From: Comamonadaceae bacterium
GTDB lineage: Bacteria; Pseudomonadota; Gammaproteobacteria; Burkholderiales; Burkholderiaceae_C
Direction: 5' to 3'
Length of the DNA stretch: 27,005 nt
Assembly (NCBI GenBank): GCA_947478935.1
Contig: CANJXV010000006.1
Span: forward strand, 1-27,005
Position numbers and translations under genes: made by a program. The stretch's first letter is position 1; every line of letters starts with the position of its first letter. Positions 1 to 7,508 of the stretch are shown in pieces. Below the pieces are notes generated by a model that had not been told where the DNA came from, did not search any database, and saw only the letters and a list, made by a program, of their open reading frames with translations.

Positions 1-135
1 AAGCGCATGAAAGACGACGTGCGCGAAGTGAAAGAAGGCTTTGAGTGCGGTATCAAGCTCAAGAACTACAACGACATCGCCGTGGGCGACCAGTTGGAGT
101 TCTTCGAGATCAAGGAAATCGCGCGCACTATCTGA
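1..135 (+). CDS. infB: Translation initiation factor IF-2, C-terminal end (partial)
   Basis: Only the last 44 codons and the stop (133-135) are inside the window. The readable end contains VKEGFECGIKLKNYNDIAVGD and finishes FFEIKEIARTI, which matches the C-terminal end of domain IV of bacterial IF-2, the part that binds the formyl-methionine end of initiator tRNA. IF-2 is a cytoplasmic GTPase that joins the initiator tRNA and the ribosomal subunits. The GTPase domain lies to the left of the window. rbfA follows 13 bases downstream, which is the usual nusA-infB-rbfA-truB order and supports the call. Confidence 0.93.
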   Translation, partial: KRMKDDVREVKEGFECGIKLKNYNDIAVGDQLEFFEIKEIARTI

Positions 136-148
136 GCGTTCACCTTGC

Positions 149-517
149 ATGCGCAAAAAGTCCTCCACCCCCAACCGCGGTTTTCGCGTGGCCGATCAGA
201 TCCAGCGCGATCTGACCGAGCTGATTGCGCGCGAACTCAAAGATCCGCGCGTGGGTATGGTGACGATTCAGTCGGTGGAAGTCACGCCCGACTATGCGCA
301 TGCCAAGGTGTATTTCAGCTTGCTGGTGGGCGATACGGCGCAGTGCGCAGAGGGCCTGAATCAGGCAGCAGGTTTTTTGCGCGCCGGTTTGTTTAAGCGC
401 CTGCACATACATACCGTCCCGACTTTGCACTTTATTTTTGACCGCACCACCGAGCGAGCTGCGGACATGAACGCGCTGATTGCGCGGGCCGTGTCTTCGC
501 GAGCCAAGGAAGACTAA
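149..517 (+). CDS. rbfA: Ribosome-binding factor A
   Basis: This 122-residue protein has the usual RbfA length and KH-like fold signature: an early RVADQIQRDLTELI helix, then LKDPRVGMVTIQSVEVTPDY, then AKVYFSLL, and HTVPTLHFIFDRTTER near the end. RbfA binds the immature 30S subunit near the 5' end of 16S rRNA and helps final maturation, especially in the cold. The open frame extends further upstream, but that extension would overlap infB and is rich in Ser and Thr without family similarity, so the ATG at 149 is chosen. It sits 13 bases after infB and 6 bases before truB, so it is surely co-transcribed with both. The ribosome binding site is weak, which suggests translational coupling. Confidence 0.95.
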   Translation: MRKKSSTPNRGFRVADQIQRDLTELIARELKDPRVGMVTIQSVEVTPDYAHAKVYFSLLVGDTAQCAEGLNQAAGFLRAGLFKRLHIHTVPTLHFIFDRTTERAADMNALIARAVSSRAKED

Positions 518-523
518 AACAGC

Positions 524-1483
524 ATGAACGCGCCGCATGCACGGGTTGCAAGGCGCCCCGTGCATGGGGTGCTCTTACTAGATAAGCCGCTGGGCCTGTC
601 CAGCAACCAGGCTTTGCAAAAAGCCAAATGGTTGTTGGCCGCTGAAAAAGCGGGGCATACGGGCACTTTGGACCCCTTGGCAACTGGCGTCTTACCTTTG
701 TGTTTTGGCGCGGCGACGAAATTTAGTCAAATGCATTTGGATGCGGACAAGGTGTACCAAGCCGTATTGCGATTGGGTGTGACCACCACGACGGCCGACG
801 CGGAAGGCGAAGTGGTGCAAACGCGCAATGTTGCAGTGTCGCCTCAATTGATCAACGAAGTGTTATCCCGCTTTACCGGGCCGATAGAACAGATACCGCC
901 TATGCACAGTGCGCTGAAAAAAGATGGCAAGGCTTTGTACGAATACGCGCGTGCCGGGATTGAAGTGGAGCGTGCGGTGCGCCATGTGACGATTTATGCG
1001 ATTACGCTGCTGGCCGATGACTCAGGGGCAGAGATGCCGTCGCTTTCTATGGAAGTGGCCTGTAGTAAGGGCACTTACATCCGTACCTTGGCAGAAGATA
1101 TGGGTGAAGCTTTGGGCTGCGGCGCTCATTTGACGGCTTTGCGCCGCATACAGACTGGCGATTTCAAAATTGCCGCCTGCGTGGAACTGCAAGCGCTTGA
1201 AGCCATGGACATGGCGCAGCGCATGGCGTGCTTGCAAAGCGTGGACAGTTTATTACCCGGTCATGCGCCCATCACATTGGATGCGGACAATGCAGGACGT
1301 TTTTTAAGCGGCCTACGCCGTCGTGGCAACTGGATGGACTCGGAGCAGGTAGTGGTGTATGCCGACCAACCTCGGGACTTGCTAGGTACAGGGCATGTAA
1401 AGGCCGGCGAGTTGATTCCCACCCGATTGCTCAGTCCGCTGGATATTGCGCAAGTGCGCGAGCAAGCGGCCCGGGCTATTTGA
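524..1483 (+). CDS. truB: tRNA pseudouridine(55) synthase
   Basis: A 319-residue protein that isomerises U55 to pseudouridine in the T-loop of tRNAs. The N-terminal half carries the family motif GHTGTLDPLATGVL at about residues 44-57, with Asp50 as the catalytic aspartate. Further conserved blocks are KVYQAVLRLGVTT, IPPMHSALKKDGK with LYEYAR after it, and CSKGTYIRTLAED. The C-terminal part (about 250-319) fits the small PUA-like TruB C-terminal domain. The start is 6 bases after the rbfA stop. The length is close to that of the E. coli enzyme. Nothing in the active-site region looks altered. Confidence 0.96.
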   Translation: MNAPHARVARRPVHGVLLLDKPLGLSSNQALQKAKWLLAAEKAGHTGTLDPLATGVLPLCFGAATKFSQMHLDADKVYQAVLRLGVTTTTADAEGEVVQTRNVAVSPQLINEVLSRFTGPIEQIPPMHSALKKDGKALYEYARAGIEVERAVRHVTIYAITLLADDSGAEMPSLSMEVACSKGTYIRTLAEDMGEALGCGAHLTALRRIQTGDFKIAACVELQALEAMDMAQRMACLQSVDSLLPGHAPITLDADNAGRFLSGLRRRGNWMDSEQVVVYADQPRDLLGTGHVKAGELIPTRLLSPLDIAQVREQAARAI

Positions 1484-1520
1484 TTTTTGTGTTTTTGAGT
1501 TTGTAGAAAGAAAGATAACC

Positions 1521-3350
1521 ATGAGCAGTAAACAAATCCGCAACATCGCGATCATTGCGCACGTTGACCACGGCAAAACCACGATGGTGGACCAGTTGTT
1601 GCGCCAATCCGGCACTTTTGCAGACCATGAAAAAGTGGTGGACACGGTGATGGACAACAACGCCATCGAACGCGAACGCGGCATCACCATCTTGGCAAAG
1701 AATTGCGCCGTAAGCTGGGAAGGCACCCACATCAATATCGTCGATACTCCTGGACACGCCGACTTCGGCGGCGAAGTGGAGCGCGCACTGTCCATGGTTG
1801 ATGGTGTGGTGCTGCTGATTGACGCTCAAGAAGGCCCGATGCCGCAAACCCGTTTTGTGACTAAGAAGGCGCTAGCCCTGGGGCTCAAGCCCATCGTCGT
1901 GGTGAACAAAGTGGACAAGCCCGGCTCAAACCCGGACATGGTGGTCAACGCCGCTTTCGATTTGTTTGACAAGCTTGGTGCAACCGATGAGCAACTGGAT
2001 TTTCCAGTGGTCTTCGCATCAGGCATTAACGGTTGGACCTCGATGGAGCAGGGCGCTGCCGGTGAGCAGTGGGGCCCGGATATGTCCGCCTTGTTCAACA
2101 CCATCTTGAGCCATGTACCGCCACAGGATGGAGATCCCGAAGCCGCCTTGCAACTGCAAATTTCGGCGCTTGACTTTTCTACCTTTGTGGGCCGTATCGG
2201 CGTAGGCCGTATCAGCGCGGGTACCATCAAAACCGGGCAAGATGTGTTGGTCATGTCCGGCGAAGACGGCCCAGTGGTCAAAGGCCGTGTCAACCAAGTA
2301 CTAACCTTCCAGGGACTGGACCGCGTGCAGGTGACCGAAGCCGGCCCCGGCGAAATTGTGTTGATTAATGGCATCGCAGATATTGGTATTGGCGTGACCG
2401 TAACCGATCCGCTGCGCCCCGCGCCGCTGCCTATGCTCAAAATTGATGAGCCAACATTGATCATGAATTTTTGTGTCAACACCTCGCCACTGGCCGGGCG
2501 GGAAGGCAAATACGTCACCAGCCGCCAACTCTGGGACCGCCTGCAAAAAGAGCTGCAACACAATGTGGCGCTGCGCGTGAAAGAAACCGATGAAGAAGGT
2601 ATTTTTGAAGTCGCCGGACGGGGAGAATTGCACCTGACCATTCTCTTGGAAAACATGCGCCGCGAAGGCTATGAGATGGCCGTCTCCAAGCCGCGCGTGG
2701 TATTTCGGGATGTGGACGGCGAGCGCCTCGAACCCATCGAGTTGGTTACGGCCGATATCGAAGAGCAACACCAGGGCGGCGTGATGCAAGCGCTGGGCGA
2801 GCGTAAGGGCGAGTTGGTGAACATGGAGCCGGATGGACGCGGACGCGTGCGTTTGGAATACCGCATTCCAGCGCGTGGCCTGATCGGCTTTACCAATGAG
2901 TTCATGAATCTGACCCGTGGCTCGGGCTTAATTTCGAATATTTTCGACAGCTATGAAGCCCACAAAGGCGATATCGGTGGTCGTAAGAACGGTGTTTTGA
3001 TTTCCATGGATGACGGTGAAATTTTCACTTATGCCTTGGGCAAGCTGGACGACCGAGGTCGTATGTTTGTGCGCGCCAACGATCCGGTCTATGAAGGAAT
3101 GATTGTGGGCATCCACAACCGCGATAACGACCTAGTGGTCAACGCCACGCGGACCAAGCAGTTAACCAACTTCCGAGTGTCTGGCAAAGAAGATGCGATC
3201 AAAATCACCCCACCGATTGATCTGAATTTGGAGTATGGCGTCGAGTTCATAGAGGACGATGAACTGGTTGAAATCACGCCCAAAAGCGTGCGTCTGCGCA
3301 AGCGCTTTTTGAAAGAGCATGAGCGTAAGAAAGCCAGCCGCGGCGCTTAA
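1521..3350 (+). CDS. typA: Translational GTPase TypA/BipA
   Basis: A 609-residue ribosome-associated GTPase of the elongation factor superfamily, involved in 50S assembly and in stress and cold adaptation. Visible G motifs: P-loop AHVDHGKTT (residues 13-21), switch region ERERGITI, DTPGH at 75-79 and NKVD at 129-132. They are followed by EF-G-like domains II, III and V and the TypA-specific C-terminal region, ending RKRFLKEHERKKAS. The open frame runs upstream into truB, but similarity begins at MSSKQIRNIAIIAHVDHG, so the ATG at 1521 is taken. It is preceded by a purine-rich GAAAGAAAGAT stretch that can act as the ribosome binding site. The gap to truB is 37 bases and T-rich. Confidence 0.96.
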   Translation: MSSKQIRNIAIIAHVDHGKTTMVDQLLRQSGTFADHEKVVDTVMDNNAIERERGITILAKNCAVSWEGTHINIVDTPGHADFGGEVERALSMVDGVVLLIDAQEGPMPQTRFVTKKALALGLKPIVVVNKVDKPGSNPDMVVNAAFDLFDKLGATDEQLDFPVVFASGINGWTSMEQGAAGEQWGPDMSALFNTILSHVPPQDGDPEAALQLQISALDFSTFVGRIGVGRISAGTIKTGQDVLVMSGEDGPVVKGRVNQVLTFQGLDRVQVTEAGPGEIVLINGIADIGIGVTVTDPLRPAPLPMLKIDEPTLIMNFCVNTSPLAGREGKYVTSRQLWDRLQKELQHNVALRVKETDEEGIFEVAGRGELHLTILLENMRREGYEMAVSKPRVVFRDVDGERLEPIELVTADIEEQHQGGVMQALGERKGELVNMEPDGRGRVRLEYRIPARGLIGFTNEFMNLTRGSGLISNIFDSYEAHKGDIGGRKNGVLISMDDGEIFTYALGKLDDRGRMFVRANDPVYEGMIVGIHNRDNDLVVNATRTKQLTNFRVSGKEDAIKITPPIDLNLEYGVEFIEDDELVEITPKSVRLRKRFLKEHERKKASRGA

Positions 3351-3377
3351 ACGCGCTAAGGAATTTGGAGCCAAGCG

Positions 3378-4487
3378 ATGTCTGAATTTCTTTTGATGGA
3401 AGAACGTGGCGGCGTGGGCATGATCACGCTGTCGCGCCCCAAGGCGATGAACGCATTAAGCCTGGGTATGGTGCGCGGCATATCGGGTGCTTTGCGCCGC
3501 TGGAAGGATGATCCGTCCATCCACGCCATCGCCATGCGCGGCAGTGACAAAAACGGGCCCTTCGGCAACTTTTGCGCCGGGGGCGATATACGCTTTTTTC
3601 ACGAAGTGGCGTTGGCAGGCACGCCGCAATTGGAAGACTTCTTCACCGAAGAATATGCACTCAACTACCTGACGCACCATCTGGGCAAGCCCTTGATTGC
3701 GTTTTTAGATGGCATTGTGTTTGGCGGTGGCATGGGCTTGTGCCAGGGCGCGACCCACCGCCTTGTAACGCAGCGCATCAAAATGGCCATGCCCGAAACT
3801 TTAATTGGCTTGTTTGCCGATGTCGGCGGCGGCTATTTCCTCAGCCGCTGCCCTGGCTCGGCAGGTGAGTGGTTGGCGCTGACCGGTCAGCATATTGATG
3901 CCCACCAGGCCATCGCCCTGGACCTGGCTGATCGGCATATCGAGGCCGCATACCAAATCGATGCCTGGAATGCCTTGTTAGCATTGAACTGGTCCAAGGC
4001 CCACGCCTTAGACGCTTGGCTGCAAGCCCATACCGTTGCCGCGAAAACTGGACCGGCGTATCCCGATATGCACGCCTGGGGCCTCATAAACCGCCATTTC
4101 TCGCATGCCACGGTGCGCGATATCTTTCAGTCCCTGGATGCCGATCCGGACCCATGGGCACAGGAAACCGCGGCGGGTTTGCGCAAGCGCTCGCCGCTGA
4201 TGCTGCATGTCGCACTCGAGCATGTGCGCCGAGCGCGTACGATGTCATTAGCCGAGGACTTGCGTATGGAGCGCGATATGGTGCGTCATTGCTTTCACAG
4301 CACGCACCTGGGCCGCAGTGGGGCTACCACCGACACGGTAGAAGGCATACGCGCGCTGGTGATCGACAAAGACCAAAACCCGCAATGGAATCCTGCGCGG
4401 GTGGACGATGTGACGCCCGATTTGGTGGCGCCTTTTTTCGAAAGCCCTTGGCCGGTTTTTGCGCATCCGCTAAAAGACTTGGTGTAG
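3378..4487 (+). CDS. Enoyl-CoA hydratase/isomerase superfamily protein, 3-hydroxyisobutyryl-CoA hydrolase-like
   Basis: A 369-residue crotonase-fold protein. The oxyanion-hole segment reads FCAGGDIR (about residues 65-72) and the second block is GIVFGGGMGL (112-121). The segment MPETLIGLFADVGGGYFLSR (138-157) and the tail motif ALVIDKDQNPQWNPAR are typical of 3-hydroxyisobutyryl-CoA hydrolases, enzymes of valine breakdown. Glu140 and Asp148 fall where the catalytic acidic residues of that family lie. Family members also include hydratases of unknown substrate, so the exact reaction is inferred. GGAG eight bases before the ATG at 3378 is a good ribosome binding site. It follows typA by 27 bases; no other valine-degradation gene is in the window. 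Confidence 0.85.
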   Translation: MSEFLLMEERGGVGMITLSRPKAMNALSLGMVRGISGALRRWKDDPSIHAIAMRGSDKNGPFGNFCAGGDIRFFHEVALAGTPQLEDFFTEEYALNYLTHHLGKPLIAFLDGIVFGGGMGLCQGATHRLVTQRIKMAMPETLIGLFADVGGGYFLSRCPGSAGEWLALTGQHIDAHQAIALDLADRHIEAAYQIDAWNALLALNWSKAHALDAWLQAHTVAAKTGPAYPDMHAWGLINRHFSHATVRDIFQSLDADPDPWAQETAAGLRKRSPLMLHVALEHVRRARTMSLAEDLRMERDMVRHCFHSTHLGRSGATTDTVEGIRALVIDKDQNPQWNPARVDDVTPDLVAPFFESPWPVFAHPLKDLV

Positions 4488-4531
4488 CGCCGAAAGGCTG
4501 GATGAATGCCCGCACCGCTGCGTTGCCTTGG

Positions 4532-4565
4532 GCCGCTTCTTCCGAGATAAATCGGTCATAGCGGC
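4532..4565. other. Two-step inverted repeat between convergent genes
   Basis: A symmetric hairpin: outer arms GCCGCT (4532-4537) and AGCGGC (4560-4565), a 4-by-4 internal loop (TCTT opposite TCAT), inner arms CCGA (4542-4545) and TCGG (4552-4555), and a GATAAA loop. It lies in the 94-base gap between the ends of the hydrolase gene and smpB. There is no T-run on either side, so it is not a classical intrinsic terminator. It could slow or protect 3' ends of the convergent transcripts. The structure is seen directly; the function is a guess. Confidence 0.4.
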
Positions 4566-4581
4566 GATCCCCAGCAAGCCA

Positions 4582-5055
4582 CTATCGGTGGTGCACCTTC
4601 ATCGCCCGCTCGACTTCGCGTTTGCCTTCGCGGTCTTTGATGGTGTCGCGCTTATCGTGCTCGGCCTTGCCTTTGGCTAATGCAATGTCGCACTTGATCT
4701 TCCCGGCTTTCCAATGCAAATTGATAGGCACTAAGGTATAGCCTTTTTGGTCCACTTTGCCAATCAGGCGCTTAATTTCTGCCTTATGCATCAGCAATTT
4801 GCGGGTGCGCACTTTGTCCGGGCTGATATGGGTGGACGCGGTATTGAGCGGATGAATTTGCAGGCCGATGATGAAAATCTCGCCATTGCGTACCACCACA
4901 TACCCGTCGGTAAGCTGTACTTTGCCTTCGCGCAAAGACTTGACTTCCCAGCCTTCGAGCACTAGCCCTGCTTCAAAGCGCTCCTCGAAGAAATAGTCGA
5001 AAGCCGCCTTTTTGTTGTCGGCAATGCGGGCGGATGTATCGGGTTTTTTGGCCAT
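4582..5055 (-). CDS. smpB: SsrA-binding protein SmpB
   Basis: A 157-residue protein that binds tmRNA (SsrA) and guides it into stalled ribosomes for trans-translation. Conserved segments are visible in order: NKKAAFDYFFEERFEAGLVL, GWEVKSLREGKVQLTDGYVV, GEIFIIGLQIHPL, RTRKLLMHKAEIKRLIGKV and GKIKCDIALAKGK, with the basic C-terminal tail KRDTIKDREGKREVERAMK that enters the decoding site. The length is typical. It is divergent from ratA across an 80-base gap, an arrangement also known from E. coli. The ssrA RNA gene itself is not in this window. Confidence 0.96.
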   Translation of the reverse strand: MAKKPDTSARIADNKKAAFDYFFEERFEAGLVLEGWEVKSLREGKVQLTDGYVVVRNGEIFIIGLQIHPLNTASTHISPDKVRTRKLLMHKAEIKRLIGKVDQKGYTLVPINLHWKAGKIKCDIALAKGKAEHDKRDTIKDREGKREVERAMKVHHR

Positions 5056-5093
5056 GGCGCTCGGGAGGAGGGGGCGGCGGAGCTAGGTCGTAG

Positions 5094-5115
5094 GCCCTAA
5101 GGGCTTTACTACAAT
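5094..5115 (+). promoter_or_regulatory. Possible promoter region of ratA-rnfH with a small palindrome
   Basis: In the smpB/ratA divergent gap there is a perfect palindrome GCCCT-A-AGGGC (5094-5104), followed by TACAAT (5110-5115), one base from the sigma-70 -10 consensus and 20 bases before the ratA start. No convincing -35 element is visible. The palindrome would overlap the spacer of such a promoter. Low confidence. Confidence 0.25.
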
Positions 5116-5135
5116 CCGCGCGCAAGCCCCATTCT

Positions 5136-5582
5136 ATGAAAACCGTTCACAAGTCTGTCCTGCTGTGGTACAGCCCAGCGCAAATGTACGCCCTGGTCAC
5201 GGACGTGGCGCGCTATCCGCAGTTCCTGCCCTGGTGCGATAAAGCCCAGGTGTTGCAGCAGGACGATACCGGCATGACGGCCGAAGTGGGCATCGCCTTT
5301 GGCGGCATCCACCAAAGTTTCACCACCCGCAACACCCACACCGCACCCAGCCAAGTAGATATGCAATTGCTCAAAGGCCCTTTTTCCAATTTGGATGGGC
5401 AATGGCTTTTTTTGCCGGTGGGTGATGGTTCACAGCAAGCCAGCAAAGTAGAGCTTTCATTGCACTACGGTTTTTCCAGCGCCACCTTGGGCGCCGTGGT
5501 TGGGCCAGTATTTGACAAGATCGCCGCCACGCTGGTGGAAGCCTTTGTCAAACGCGCGCAGCAAGTCTATGGCGATGCCTAA
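5136..5582 (+). CDS. ratA: RatA/COQ10-type START-domain protein
   Basis: A 148-residue polyketide-cyclase/START-like protein. The opening MKTVHKSVLLWYSPAQMYALVTDVARYPQFLPWC is the family hallmark, and LKGPFSNLDGQWLF and LHYGFSSATLGAVVGPVFDKI follow. In E. coli the relative RatA was described as a toxin that blocks 70S assembly. Mitochondrial and other bacterial relatives (COQ10) bind ubiquinone and support respiration. The sequence alone does not decide between these roles. It lies divergent from smpB and overlaps rnfH by 8 bases, the same neighbourhood as in E. coli. Confidence 0.88.
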   Translation: MKTVHKSVLLWYSPAQMYALVTDVARYPQFLPWCDKAQVLQQDDTGMTAEVGIAFGGIHQSFTTRNTHTAPSQVDMQLLKGPFSNLDGQWLFLPVGDGSQQASKVELSLHYGFSSATLGAVVGPVFDKIAATLVEAFVKRAQQVYGDA

Positions 5583-5949
5583 GTCCGCTGTGGCTAGCGC
5601 GAATGCGATGGTGGAGTCGATCACTGTCGATGTGCTCTATTCCCCCGGCCCCCGTGTGGTGCAACAACACCCGGTGCAGCTGCCCGCAGGCTGCGAACTG
5701 GGTCAGGCCCTGCCCGCGCTGGCCCTGGCACTGGGCCTACCGCTCGCCACACTAACGGCGCTAGAAGTGGGTATTTGGGGCCTTCGATGCCCGAAAGACC
5801 GCGTACTTATGTCGGGCGAGCGTATCGAGTTTTACCGCCCTTTGCGGGTGGACCCCAAAGTGGCTCGGCGCGAGCGCTTCGTGCGCCAGGGTGCTAAGAG
5901 CGCCGGCTTATTCGCCAAAAAACGTCCTGGAGCCAAAGCAGGTTACTAG
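5575..5949 (+). CDS. rnfH: RnfH family ubiquitin-like protein (RatB)
   Basis: A 124-residue protein of the UPF0125/RnfH family, a small beta-grasp (ubiquitin-like) protein of uncertain role found beside ratA or rnf genes. Family segments: SITVDVLYSPGPRVVQQHPVQLPAG, VGIWGLRCPKDRVLMSGERIEFYRPL and RVDPKVARRERF. The ATG at 5575 overlaps the ratA stop by 8 bases and implies translational coupling. An ATG at 5608 (MVESITVDV) would give the more usual short N-terminus and is a real alternative. The basic tail (GAKSAGLFAKKRPGAKAGY) is unstructured in appearance. Confidence 0.85.
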   Translation: MPKSAVASANAMVESITVDVLYSPGPRVVQQHPVQLPAGCELGQALPALALALGLPLATLTALEVGIWGLRCPKDRVLMSGERIEFYRPLRVDPKVARRERFVRQGAKSAGLFAKKRPGAKAGY

Positions 5950-5995
5950 CTTCGCGCGCTTAGGGGGTCTGCCGAGCCATGCTTTAGCCCACGGG

Positions 5996-6015
5996 TACAA
6001 TCGATTTTTTGGAGC
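5996..6015 (+). promoter_or_regulatory. Possible -10 element and ribosome binding site of guaB
   Basis: TACAAT at 5996-6001 sits 20 bases before the guaB start and is followed by GGAG (about 6010-6013), correctly spaced from the ATG at 6022. No good -35 hexamer is seen 16-18 bases upstream. It suggests guaB-guaA have their own promoter rather than only read-through from rnfH. Confidence 0.3.
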
Positions 6016-6021
6016 TTTGAC

Positions 6022-7491
6022 ATGCGCCTTCTCGGCAAAGCGCTCACCTTCGACGATGTGTTGTTGGTGCCAGCGTACTCCCAGGTCCTTCCCAAGGACA
6101 CCTCTCTCGCCTCCCATTTTTCCCGCAATATTGCCCTCAACCTGCCCCTGGTGTCCGCTGCTATGGACACGGTGACCGAAGCGCGTCTGGCCATTGCGAT
6201 CGCCCAAGAAGGCGGTATCGGAGTGGTCCACAAAAACCTGACGGTGGCCGAACAAGCGGCCCAGGTTGCCAAAGTCAAGCGCTATGAGTCTGGTGTGTTG
6301 CGCGATCCGGTGGTTATTACCCCGCATTTCACGGTGCGCGAGGTGATCGCTTTGTCAGATCAATTAGGCGTATCGGGCTTTCCAGTGTGCGATGGCGGTA
6401 AGGTGGTTGGTATCGTCACCGGTCGTGACCTGCGCTTTGAAACCCGTTATGACCAACGCGTAAGCGACATCATGACGCCGCGCGAGCGTTTGGTTACTGT
6501 GCCAGATGGCACTACGCTGGAAGAAGCCAAAGCGCTGCTAAACAAACACCGACTGGAGCGTCTGTTGGTGGTTAACGAAGCCTTTGAACTTAAGGGCCTA
6601 ATTACCGTCAAAGACATTACCAAGCAAACCAGCTTTCCCAATGCCGCGCGCGATGCCTTCGGCAAATTGCGCGTAGCCGCTGCGGTAGGCGTGGGCGAGG
6701 GTACCGAGGAGCGCGTAGAAGCGCTGGTTCGCGCCGGCGTAGATGCCATCGTGGTCGATACCGCACACGGGCATAGCAAAGGCGTAATCGAGCGCGTGCG
6801 CTGGGTCAAACAAAACTACCCGCAGGTCGATGTCGTTGGCGGCAATATCGCCACCGGCGCAGCGGCCTTGGCTTTGGTGCAAGCGGGTGCGGATGCCGTC
6901 AAGGTCGGCATTGGACCAGGGTCGATTTGCACCACGCGCATCGTGGCCGGCGTTGGCGTGCCCCAGATCATGGCGATCGATAGTGTGGCAACTGCTTTGC
7001 GCGGCACCGGTGTGCCTTTAATCGCCGATGGCGGTGTACGTTATAGCGGGGATATTGCCAAAGCGATTGCCGCGGGTGCAAGCTCGGTGATGATGGGCGG
7101 CATGTTTGCCGGTACCGAAGAGGCGCCGGGCGAAATCGTGCTCTACCAGGGACGCAGCTACAAAAGCTACCGTGGCATGGGCAGCATTGGCGCTATGCAA
7201 CAAGGCAGCGCAGATCGTTACTTTCAAGAGTCCAGCACCGGCAACCCCAATGCAGACAAGCTCGTACCCGAAGGGATTGAAGGCCGTGTGCCCTACAAAG
7301 GCTCCATGGTTTCCATCGTGTTTCAAATGTCAGGCGGCTTACGGGCCAGCATGGGTTACTGCGGATGCGCCACGATTGCAGACATGCAAAGCAAGGCCGA
7401 GTTTGTCGAAATCACCACCGCCGGTATCCGCGAAAGCCATGTGCACGACGTGCAAATCACCAAAGAAGCGCCTAATTACCGCGCGGATTGA
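6022..7491 (+). CDS. guaB: Inosine-5'-monophosphate dehydrogenase
   Basis: A 489-residue enzyme that oxidises IMP to XMP with NAD+, the first committed step of GMP synthesis. The catalytic (beta/alpha)8 barrel is interrupted by a pair of CBS domains at about residues 94-205 (the first contains SGFPVCDGGKVVGIVTGRDL, the second LLVVNEAFELKGLITVKDI). The active-site loop GIGPGSICTTRIVAG (297-310) carries the catalytic Cys303. The loop MGSIGAM and the flap with YFQE and PEGIEGRVPYKG are present. Length is normal. guaA follows 17 bases downstream, so the two steps of GMP synthesis form one unit. Confidence 0.97.
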   Translation: MRLLGKALTFDDVLLVPAYSQVLPKDTSLASHFSRNIALNLPLVSAAMDTVTEARLAIAIAQEGGIGVVHKNLTVAEQAAQVAKVKRYESGVLRDPVVITPHFTVREVIALSDQLGVSGFPVCDGGKVVGIVTGRDLRFETRYDQRVSDIMTPRERLVTVPDGTTLEEAKALLNKHRLERLLVVNEAFELKGLITVKDITKQTSFPNAARDAFGKLRVAAAVGVGEGTEERVEALVRAGVDAIVVDTAHGHSKGVIERVRWVKQNYPQVDVVGGNIATGAAALALVQAGADAVKVGIGPGSICTTRIVAGVGVPQIMAIDSVATALRGTGVPLIADGGVRYSGDIAKAIAAGASSVMMGGMFAGTEEAPGEIVLYQGRSYKSYRGMGSIGAMQQGSADRYFQESSTGNPNADKLVPEGIEGRVPYKGSMVSIVFQMSGGLRASMGYCGCATIADMQSKAEFVEITTAGIRESHVHDVQITKEAPNYRAD

Positions 7492-7508
7492 AGCCCGCCA
7501 TTGACCCG

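Noticed and set aside
41..148. Upstream extension of the rbfA frame
   Set aside because: It overlaps the conserved C-terminus of IF-2 in another frame and is a Ser/Thr-rich low-complexity translation.
1826..2656. Minus-strand open frame of 276 codons opposite typA
   Set aside because: Low-complexity Ser/Pro-rich translation, no motifs, entirely antisense to a well-supported gene.
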